DNA of 37,190 nt from Bacillota bacterium (GTDB lineage: Bacteria; Bacillota; Limnochordia; Darwinibacteriales; Darwinibacteriaceae): positions 1 to 37,190 of the forward strand of contig JAAYMS010000064.1 of NCBI GenBank assembly GCA_012521295.1. Direction: 5' to 3'. Under the pieces are notes generated by a model that saw nothing but the letters and a program-made list of their open reading frames with translations, ran no database searches and was not told the DNA's origin. Below, piece by piece: positions 28,408 through 34,847 of the stretch; position 1 is the first letter of the stretch, and every line of letters starts with the position of its first letter. Both the position numbers and the translations under genes were made by a program.

Positions 28408-29700
28408 TTGTTTGTAGATCGGGCTCGAATATATCTTAAATCAGGTGATGGTGGAGACGGCGTCGTGCGGTTCCGTCGGGAGAAGTATATACCCGCGGGC
28501 GGGCCGGCAGGCGGCGATGGCGGCCGGGGCGGCAGCATCTATTTTGTTGTTGATGAAGGAATGTCCACTCTAATGGATTTCCGCTATCGCCGCAAGTTTG
28601 TTGCCGAGAACGGACAGCCGGGACAGAGCAAGAACATGTACGGCAAAGATGCTCCGGATATTGAGATCAAAGTTCCTCTAGGAACCCAGATCAAAGATGC
28701 GGAGACGGGCCGCGTTTTAGTGGATATGGTCCATCCTCGCCAGCGAGTGCTGTTCCTAGAAGGTGGAAGAGGAGGACGAGGTAACACTCACTTTGCAACA
28801 CCGACTCGTCAGGCACCGGCCTTCGCAGAGCGGGGAGAGCCGGGTACCGAGATGTGGGTTGACCTGGAACTGAAGCTTCTTGCTGACGTAGGGTTGGTGG
28901 GTTACCCCAATGTCGGAAAATCCACCCTTTTGTCTGTGATTTCCGCTGCTAAGCCCAAGATCGCCAACTACCCCTTTACCACATTGACACCGAACCTTGG
29001 TGTGGTGTTTATTGAAGAGGGCAGCTCTTTCGTTGTGGCTGACATTCCTGGGCTGATCGAAGGAGCTCATCAGGGAGTCGGGTTAGGTACAGACTTTCTG
29101 CGGCACATTGAGCGGACACGCCTAATTGTGCACGTCATTGATGCCGCAGGGACAGATGGCCGCGATCCTGTCGAAGATTATCGCGTGATCAATGAAGAAC
29201 TGCGGAAGTACAGCGCTGAGTTGGCCGATCTCCCCCAAATTGTCGTTGCCAACAAGTGTGATCTTCCTGAAGCCACAGCTAATATTCCGAGGCTTGCTGA
29301 GCTTGCTGAGCAAGAAGGGCGGGAGTTTCTGCAGATTTCTGCTGCAACTCAGCAAGGCGTACGAGAACTAGTTCAGCGTATGTGGGATATGGTACGTCAG
29401 CTAAAACAGGCAGATCCGGTTTCGGAAGAAACTGAAGTGGAAACCGTTGTTCTACGGCCGAAAGCCTCCAACGCACCGCTGGAGGAGTTCCGTATTGTGC
29501 AGGAAGACGATGTCTATGTAGTTGAGGGCGAAGGCCTGATGCGTCTGCTGCGCCGTTTGGATCTGAACAATGAGGAAGCCATTGTTTACCTACAGAACCT
29601 GTTTGGTAAGATTGGCCTCTATGAGGCTTTGGCTGACCTAAATGTTCCAGAAGGTGCTACCGTCAGAGTTGGTGAATTAGAATTCGAATATATGGAATGA
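28408..29700 (+). CDS. obgE: GTPase Obg/CgtA
   Basis: A 430-residue ribosome-associated GTPase involved in 50S assembly, stress response and, in B. subtilis, sporulation initiation. The glycine-rich Obg domain (LKSGDGGDGVVRFRREKY, PAGGPAGGDGGRGG) precedes a G domain with GYPNVGKSTLLS, DIPGLIEGA and NKCD, followed by the OCT domain (about 345-425). The track ORF begins 28 codons early, inside the terminator region. The real start is TTG 28408 (LFVDRARIY), seven bases after GAAGGGATG-like SD. It leads a run of short-gap genes through to the methyltransferase. Confidence 0.97.
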   Translation: MFVDRARIYLKSGDGGDGVVRFRREKYIPAGGPAGGDGGRGGSIYFVVDEGMSTLMDFRYRRKFVAENGQPGQSKNMYGKDAPDIEIKVPLGTQIKDAETGRVLVDMVHPRQRVLFLEGGRGGRGNTHFATPTRQAPAFAERGEPGTEMWVDLELKLLADVGLVGYPNVGKSTLLSVISAAKPKIANYPFTTLTPNLGVVFIEEGSSFVVADIPGLIEGAHQGVGLGTDFLRHIERTRLIVHVIDAAGTDGRDPVEDYRVINEELRKYSAELADLPQIVVANKCDLPEATANIPRLAELAEQEGREFLQISAATQQGVRELVQRMWDMVRQLKQADPVSEETEVETVVLRPKASNAPLEEFRIVQEDDVYVVEGEGLMRLLRRLDLNNEEAIVYLQNLFGKIGLYEALADLNVPEGATVRVGELEFEYME

Positions 29701-29710
29701 GGTACTGACT

Positions 29711-30001
29711 ATGCTGAACAGCAAGCAGAGAGCTTATTTGCGTTCACTTGGAAATGAATTGGAGCCCATTTTTCAAATAGGGAAAGGCGGACTGAGTGAC
29801 GAACTCTTAGATCAATTAGATGCAGCACTGGAAGCCCGAGAGCTTATCAAAGTGCGGGTCCTTAAAAACTGTCTTGACGATGAAGGCGATATCGCCGACG
29901 AGATCAGCGAGGCGCTGGACTGCGATGTTGTGCAGCGTATCGGTAGAGTTATCCTGCTGTACAGGCCATCCATCGAAGATCCACGAATTGTACTGCCTTA
30001 A
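29711..30001 (+). CDS. yhbY: YhbY family RNA-binding protein (CRM domain)
   Basis: A 96-residue single CRS1-YhbY domain protein that binds pre-50S particles in other bacteria. The N-terminal LNSKQRAYLRSLGNELEP, the GxxG-type loop IGKGGLS and the C-terminal QRIGRVILLYRPS are typical. It follows obg by 10 bases, which fits a shared role in 50S maturation. The start is ATG 29711. Confidence 0.92.
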   Translation: MLNSKQRAYLRSLGNELEPIFQIGKGGLSDELLDQLDAALEARELIKVRVLKNCLDDEGDIADEISEALDCDVVQRIGRVILLYRPSIEDPRIVLP

Positions 30002-30013
30002 GGAGGGCCTACA

Positions 30014-30631
30014 GTGACGGAAGCAGTGCGTAAGCTTGGCATCATGGGCGGGACATTCGATCCAATTCACTTTGGCCATCTTGTTACGGCCGAAGCAGCC
30101 CGGAAAGAGTTCGGTTTGGAAAGGGTTCTGTTCCTACCATCGGGGACTCCGCCTCACAAGAACCCACAGGGCGTTAGCGATGCGGAGCACCGTTATATGA
30201 TGACAGTGCTTGCAACTCTGAGCAACCCATATTTTGATGTTTCCCGCGTAGACATCGATCGTGAGGGCATCAGCTACACAGTAGATACGCTGCGGATTCT
30301 GCGTGAGCAATATGGCGATGATACGGAACTGTATTTCATCACTGGAGCAGATGCTATCTTAGAGATCATGCGCTGGAAGAGTTCGGATGAGCTCCTGCAG
30401 TTAGCTCAGTTTATTGGGGCTACTCGCCCAGGATTTGAACTAGACAGTATTCCGCCGGAGACGAAGGCATGGTTGGATCAGTATCCAGATCGAGTTCATA
30501 TGATTAAGGTACCTGCTCTAGCTATCTCCTCGACTGATATCCGAGAAAGGGTGCGGAGTGGGAATTCTATTCGCTATCTGGTTCCTGAACCTGTAGAACA
30601 CTATATTCGCCGGAATGGATTGTATAAATAG
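30014..30631 (+). CDS. nadD: Nicotinate-nucleotide adenylyltransferase
   Basis: A 205-residue enzyme making nicotinate adenine dinucleotide in NAD synthesis. The nucleotidyltransferase motif is MGGTFDPIHFGHLV and the C-terminal ISSTDIRERVRSG is the second signature. GTG start with AAGGAGGG upstream, 12 bases after yhbY. In many Bacillota nadD is followed by an HD-domain phosphatase (yqeK); that gene is absent here, and an LCP-family gene comes next. Confidence 0.96.
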   Translation: MTEAVRKLGIMGGTFDPIHFGHLVTAEAARKEFGLERVLFLPSGTPPHKNPQGVSDAEHRYMMTVLATLSNPYFDVSRVDIDREGISYTVDTLRILREQYGDDTELYFITGADAILEIMRWKSSDELLQLAQFIGATRPGFELDSIPPETKAWLDQYPDRVHMIKVPALAISSTDIRERVRSGNSIRYLVPEPVEHYIRRNGLYK

Positions 30632-30661
30632 TCATGACTTAACACCAGACGCTGGAGGGGG

Positions 30662-31939
30662 GTGCGGGCAGTGCTTTCACCTGAAGAAGTTGCACGTCGC
30701 AAAGCAGAACTAGAGGAGAGGCGAGCTCTAAAGCGTAAGTATCGCCGGAGGCAGGTTGTCTTCTATACTATCACGATTTTATTAGGGCTGATCCTAATGT
30801 TTGTGGTAGCGCGCTACAGCTACAATAGATCGGCACAGGTTAGTGGTTTAGCGGCTCAGCCTACAGTGGAGGGCCGCAGGCTTAATATCCTCTTTCTAGG
30901 TACAGATAAACTGTCAGCCTCTGGTTCAAGAGCCGATACGATTCTCCTTGTTTCCCTTGATACCAAATCTGGTGAAGCCGGAGTTATCTCCATTCCCAGA
31001 GATACGCGTGTTTGGATTCCCAGCCACAACCGCTGGGATCGGGTGAATGCCGCCTATGCCCGCGGTGGGCCTGAGTTAGTAATGGAGGCTGTCTCGAATC
31101 TACTGCAGGTACCGATTAAGTACTACGTACAGACAGATTTTGAGGGATTCGAAAAAATCGTAGACATTCTCGGCGGTGTTGAAATTACCGTAGAGCGAGA
31201 AATGGTATACCAAGATAAGGCTCAGGATCTATATATCAACCTCAAGCCGGGCAGACAAGTGCTGGATGGTCAGAAGGCACTGCAGTATGTCAGGTATCGT
31301 GATCGCTTAGGGGATATAGCGCTTGTTGATCCTTTTAAGGGAGAGTACGACGGCCGGGTGGAACGCCAACGCAAGTTCTTGGCTGCTCTCGCAGAGAAAG
31401 TGCTCAGCCCATCTGTGGTCACTAAGCTTCCACAGCTGATCAGCCAGGCGCTGCAGATGGTGCGCACCAATTTGCCTTGGGATGAAGTACTGAGTTTAGC
31501 TCTGGCCAGCCCTCGCTTTTCACCCGAACGCATTTCGTCGTCAGTACTGCCCGGAAACAGTCAGGTACTGAACGGTGCCTGGTATTGGATCGTTAACGAG
31601 CAAAAAGCTGCTCAGGTCGTTGATTCCCTTGTTTGGGGAATACCAGAACCCTTGAAGCTGACAGTATTGAACGGCAATGGACGGAGCGGTATCGCCCAGC
31701 AGGTTGCGAATATGCTTCGCGAGAAGGGTTATGATGTGGTATCATTAGGTAATGCCCAGCACTTCGATTTTGCCGAAACGCAGATCGTTGTCTCGGAAAA
31801 GGACAAGAACCGTGTAGGTGACCTTGCCGTTCTGTTAGATGCCGCAGTATTGGTTCAAGCTGGAGATGGGCAAGAACCTGGTACAGCAACTATCATCATT
31901 GGCGGCAACTTCAACTTGCAGAGGAGCGTGGGAATTTGA
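30662..31939 (+). CDS. LytR-CpsA-Psr (LCP) family cell-wall glycopolymer transferase
   Basis: A 425-residue protein with a charged cytoplasmic N-terminus (about 1-32, rich in Arg/Lys/Glu), one transmembrane helix (about 33-52) and an outer LCP domain. LCP enzymes move teichoic acid or other polymers from a lipid carrier to peptidoglycan. Visible motifs are LNILFLGTDKLSASGSRADT, SIPRDTRVWIP and QKALQYVRYRDRLGD with lipid-phosphate-binding Arg residues. The C-terminal LytR_C domain starts near LKLTVLNGNGRSGIAQQ. GTG 30662 and GTG 30671 are both possible starts; the SD GGAGGGGG fits neither perfectly. The end overlaps rsfS by four bases. Confidence 0.9.
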   Translation: MRAVLSPEEVARRKAELEERRALKRKYRRRQVVFYTITILLGLILMFVVARYSYNRSAQVSGLAAQPTVEGRRLNILFLGTDKLSASGSRADTILLVSLDTKSGEAGVISIPRDTRVWIPSHNRWDRVNAAYARGGPELVMEAVSNLLQVPIKYYVQTDFEGFEKIVDILGGVEITVEREMVYQDKAQDLYINLKPGRQVLDGQKALQYVRYRDRLGDIALVDPFKGEYDGRVERQRKFLAALAEKVLSPSVVTKLPQLISQALQMVRTNLPWDEVLSLALASPRFSPERISSSVLPGNSQVLNGAWYWIVNEQKAAQVVDSLVWGIPEPLKLTVLNGNGRSGIAQQVANMLREKGYDVVSLGNAQHFDFAETQIVVSEKDKNRVGDLAVLLDAAVLVQAGDGQEPGTATIIIGGNFNLQRSVGI

Positions 31940-32286
31940 CCATAACTAGTCCGCAGGAAATTGCCTTGGCGGCTGCACGTGCAGCGGCGGATAAGAAGGC
32001 CAATGACGTACAGGTCCTAAACGTCTCGGCTCTAACTTCTGAAACAGATTTCTTTGTTATCTGTAGTGCTGAAACTCAGATTCAGATTGCTACAATTGTA
32101 CGAGAGATAATTGACCAATTGGCCGAAGCAGGGATTGAGCTTCTCCGGCAGGAAGGCCGAGGTGGTAACAGCTGGATACTGCTTGACTACGGTGGTGTCG
32201 TTGTGCACGTCTTCGAAGAGGAAGCACGCAGGTATTACAGTCTGGAGAAACTCTGGGCTGATGCGGAACGTATTGCAACGCCATGA
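31936..32286 (+). CDS. rsfS: Ribosomal silencing factor RsfS
   Basis: A 116-residue protein that binds L14 on the 50S subunit and blocks 30S joining during starvation. Family motifs visible are LNVSALTSETDFFVICSAET and GGNSWILLDYGGVVVHVFEEEAR, ending near RRYYSLEKLW. The TTG start overlaps the LCP stop as TTGA, with GAGGAG about 10 bases upstream. Its end overlaps the next ATG as ATGA. Grouping with obg, yhbY and nadD is conserved in many Clostridia. Confidence 0.95.
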   Translation: MTITSPQEIALAAARAAADKKANDVQVLNVSALTSETDFFVICSAETQIQIATIVREIIDQLAEAGIELLRQEGRGGNSWILLDYGGVVVHVFEEEARRYYSLEKLWADAERIATP

Positions 32287-33038
32287 AAGAAGCATATACC
32301 CATTTAGCTCAGTTTTATGATCTGCTGATGGACGAAGATTATCAGGCATGGGCCTCTTATCTTCTAGACCTTGCAGAAGAAGCAGGGATTAGCCCGAAGC
32401 GGATCCTTGAACTCGGATGTGGTACCGGGAACCTCTCCTTGGCGTTAGCGGCTTGTGGCATGGAGGTTGTGGGCGTCGATATTTCTCCAGAAATGATCCG
32501 CGGTGCCCAGGAAAAGGCCGGCATCCAAGGATTAGCCCTCGATTTTCGGGTGCAGGATATGCGGGAACTGCACTTTCCTGATCAGCGGTGGGAGATCGCC
32601 ATTGCAGCGTGCGATGCGATGAACTATCTTACCACTGCTCATGACTTCTGCCTTGCGCTTCAGGCCGTTCACCGCCACTTAGAAGATGGCGGTGTGTTCT
32701 TCTTTGATCTCAACTCTGAAGCGAAGTTGAGAGAGTTGTATGGCAACAACTCATTTGCCGATCTACATGATGACTTCGCCTACTTCTGGGATAACAGCTT
32801 CGATGAGCAAGAAGAAACATGTATCATGGAGCTGACGTTTTTTGTGCAGGGAGGTTCTGGGGCATATCATCGTGTACAGGAGCGTCATGTTCAGAAACTG
32901 TGGCGGCCTGAGACGGTCGCAGAGTTCTTAGAACAAACGGGTTTCGAGTTGATTGGATGCTACGGGTTTATGACGATGGAACAGCCAAGTGACGATTGTG
33001 AGCGCTGGCAATTTGCCGCAAAGAAAGCACTTCGGTGA
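32283..33038 (+). CDS. Class I SAM-dependent methyltransferase
   Basis: A 251-residue methyltransferase with the SAM-binding motif ILELGCGTGNLSLALA and the acidic loop VVGVDISPEMIRGA, followed by a motif IV-like DAMNYL region. The substrate is unknown; the family found after rsfS in Clostridia is sometimes guessed to act on ribosomes or small molecules, without proof. Translation is coupled to rsfS by an ATGA overlap. The TGA stop lies in the loop of the terminator hairpin. No second domain is seen. Confidence 0.88.
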   Translation: MKEAYTHLAQFYDLLMDEDYQAWASYLLDLAEEAGISPKRILELGCGTGNLSLALAACGMEVVGVDISPEMIRGAQEKAGIQGLALDFRVQDMRELHFPDQRWEIAIAACDAMNYLTTAHDFCLALQAVHRHLEDGGVFFFDLNSEAKLRELYGNNSFADLHDDFAYFWDNSFDEQEETCIMELTFFVQGGSGAYHRVQERHVQKLWRPETVAEFLEQTGFELIGCYGFMTMEQPSDDCERWQFAAKKALR

Positions 33039-33057
33039 GCCGAAGTGCTTCTTTTTG
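33025..33057 (+). terminator. Terminator between convergent genes, stop codon in its loop
   Basis: A perfect 11-bp stem, AAGCACTTCGG (33025-33035) with CCGAAGTGCTT (33040-33050), has a TGAG tetraloop and CTTTTT after it on the + strand. The loop holds the TGA stop of the methyltransferase gene. On the - strand the same hairpin follows the spore-protein stop and is trailed by TTTCTTT, so it may work in both directions. Confidence 0.92.
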
Positions 33058-33058
33058 A

Positions 33059-33301
33059 TCACATCTGAGTTTTGAAGGCCCCTTGTTGACGGAGGAGTTC
33101 TTGTTCGGCCAAGGCAATCATTCTTCTGACCATATGTCCGCCAACTGCACCGCACTCTCTTGAGGAGATGTTTCCCCAGTAGCCAGTTTTATACTCGGGA
33201 TTGATTCCCAATTCAGCAGCTACTTCGTATTTGAACTGATTCAGTGCTTGATATGCTTGAGGGACCAGTTTTTGCTTGCTGGTGTTTGAGCCTAGTGCCA
33301 T
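33059..33301 (-). CDS. Alpha/beta-type small acid-soluble spore protein
   Basis: An 80-residue SASP, the DNA-coating protein of dormant spores that protects against UV and supplies amino acids at germination. Family features are FKYEVAAELGI, the likely GPR protease cleavage region, then GNISSRECGAVGGHMVRRMIALAEQ. Two ATGs are possible; I use the second (MALGSN) because GGGAGGG directly abuts the first and is six bases from the second. A sigma-G-like promoter lies upstream. It is the only - strand gene in the window, convergent with the methyltransferase gene and divergent from rnfC. Confidence 0.95.
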   Translation of the reverse strand: MALGSNTSKQKLVPQAYQALNQFKYEVAAELGINPEYKTGYWGNISSRECGAVGGHMVRRMIALAEQELLRQQGAFKTQM

Positions 33302-33335
33302 GTTCATCCCTCCCGAAGAAGTTGTTTGTGTGCTT

Positions 33336-33365
33336 TAGTGTCTCCTTTCAAACATGTTTTACGCA
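33336..33365 (-). promoter_or_regulatory. Sigma-G-like promoter of the spore protein gene
   Basis: Read on the - strand, TGCGTA (33365-33360) matches 5 of 6 bases of the sigma-G -35 TGMATA. After 17 bases GACACTA (33342-33336) matches 5 of 7 of the -10 CATACTA. Transcription would start near 33329, about 28 bases before the chosen start codon, as expected for a forespore gene. Confidence 0.6.
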
Positions 33366-33427
33366 GGTAACTGTCACCAGGTCTCGATTTATTTAAAAAA
33401 ATGAGTGCAGGAATTATCTTAAGGTCG

Positions 33428-33458
33428 TTGAATAGGATCAAGTGGTGTTCGTGATAAT
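33428..33458 (+). promoter_or_regulatory. Possible promoter of the rnf operon
   Basis: TTGAAT (33428-33433) and GATAAT (33453-33458) are good hexamers but 19 bases apart, longer than optimal. This is the best candidate in the 196-base gap between the divergent spore-protein and rnfC genes. No riboswitch or clear operator is visible there. Confidence 0.35.
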
Positions 33459-33497
33459 TTTCTCGATCGCATACACTTAGCGAAAGGGTGAGTCTTT

Positions 33498-34823
33498 TTG
33501 ATAGCTAAGACATTTCCGCGGGGTGGTTCTGAGATTCCACACCGGAAAGAGGCTACTGAGCATAAACCTATTGTGACTTTGGCTCCACCGCAGTTTGTGG
33601 TTATCCCATTGCGGCAGCATATTGGGGCACCCTGCAAGCCTTTAGTAGCAGTAGGTGATTATGTCAAAATGGGACAGAAGATTGGTGACACTGATCAGTT
33701 TGTCAGTGCACCTGTCCATGCTAGTGTCTCTGGTACAGTAACAGCTATTGAGGAGCGGGTCCTCCTGAATGGCAGCAAGTGTTTGGCTGTTGTGATTGAA
33801 AATGACGGCAAGGATGAAAGACACGTCTATCCAACTAAGCCAGTTGATAAGATGTCTGCAGAGTCTATCCGGCAGGCTGTTCGTGAGGCTGGTATCGTTG
33901 GTATGGGCGGGGCTGGGTTCCCCACACATATTAAGCTCAATCCCCCTAAGCCTGTTGATACAGTGATCATCAACGGCGCAGAGTGTGAGCCGTACCTCAC
34001 CTGCGATCACCGCCTTATGGTGGAGCAGGCAGAAGCTTTGGTTGAAGGAACAAAGGCAATCATGAAGGCCGTTGGGGCTGAACGTGGCATTTTGGGTATT
34101 GAAGCGAACAAGCCCGACGCTATTGAAGCAGTGCGGGACATGATTGGCGACGCTCCTTCTTTGTCTGTAACCGTTCTGCAGGTACGTTATCCACAGGGAG
34201 CAGAGAAGCAGCTGATAAAGGCAGCTGTCAATCGTGAAGTCCCATCTGGTAAACTGCCGGCCGAAGTAGGCTGTGTGGTCAGCAATGTGCATACAGCAAT
34301 CAGCATTTATGAGGCCCTGACTAAAGGAATTGCCTCGTATGAACGCGTTGTGACAGTCAGCGGTGGTGCTGTAGTAGACCCGCGTAACGTTCGTGTGCGG
34401 ATTGGTACACCTCTGCAGGCTCTGCTGGACTTCTGTGGCGGGACCTTGGGCGAGCCTGCAGTAATTGTAGGCGGCGGCCCTATGACAGGCCCACCAGTAG
34501 CATCTTTAGAAGCACCAGTAGTCAAGAATCTGTCTGGGATTCTCGCCTTAACCGCTGAGGAAGTAGGCTTTGATGAAAACCGTCCATGTATTCGCTGCGC
34601 ACGATGCGTGAATGTATGTCCTATGGGCCTTACTCCAAATATGCTTGGAGCCTTGTCGCACCACGGCAGGTTTTCGCAGGCGGCATCCATAGGCTTGATG
34701 GATTGCATTGAATGTGGACTGTGTTCTTTTGCATGTCCATCGAAACGCGCTTTGGTGACGTGGATTAAGGAAGGCAAAGCTGGATGGCAGGCGGAAAGGG
34801 CGGCCGCACAGGCGGCGAAGTAG
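33498..34823 (+). CDS. rnfC: Electron transport complex subunit RnfC
   Basis: A 441-residue peripheral subunit of the Rnf complex, the ferredoxin:NAD+ oxidoreductase that pumps Na+ or H+. RnfC holds the NADH/FMN site (GGAGFPTHIKL, then INGAECEPYLTCDHRLM) and two [4Fe-4S] clusters: C364-x2-C367-x2-C370-x3-C374-P and C403-x2-C406-x2-C409-x3-C413-P. The N-terminal FPRGGSEIPHRKEAT and a barrel-sandwich region (SAPVHASVSGTVTAI) are also typical. The start is a TTG eight bases after AAAGGGTG. The order C then D/G matches rnfCDGEAB; E, A and B should lie beyond the window. The potential partner is the ferredoxin at 12 kb or others elsewhere. Confidence 0.95.
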   Translation: MIAKTFPRGGSEIPHRKEATEHKPIVTLAPPQFVVIPLRQHIGAPCKPLVAVGDYVKMGQKIGDTDQFVSAPVHASVSGTVTAIEERVLLNGSKCLAVVIENDGKDERHVYPTKPVDKMSAESIRQAVREAGIVGMGGAGFPTHIKLNPPKPVDTVIINGAECEPYLTCDHRLMVEQAEALVEGTKAIMKAVGAERGILGIEANKPDAIEAVRDMIGDAPSLSVTVLQVRYPQGAEKQLIKAAVNREVPSGKLPAEVGCVVSNVHTAISIYEALTKGIASYERVVTVSGGAVVDPRNVRVRIGTPLQALLDFCGGTLGEPAVIVGGGPMTGPPVASLEAPVVKNLSGILALTAEEVGFDENRPCIRCARCVNVCPMGLTPNMLGALSHHGRFSQAASIGLMDCIECGLCSFACPSKRALVTWIKEGKAGWQAERAAAQAAK

Positions 34824-34847
34824 AAAGCGGTTGAGGGAGTGGAGAGC

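Noticed and set aside
33642-34292. 216-residue - strand ORF
   Set aside because: Antisense to rnfC, whose motifs are clear; the translation has random composition.
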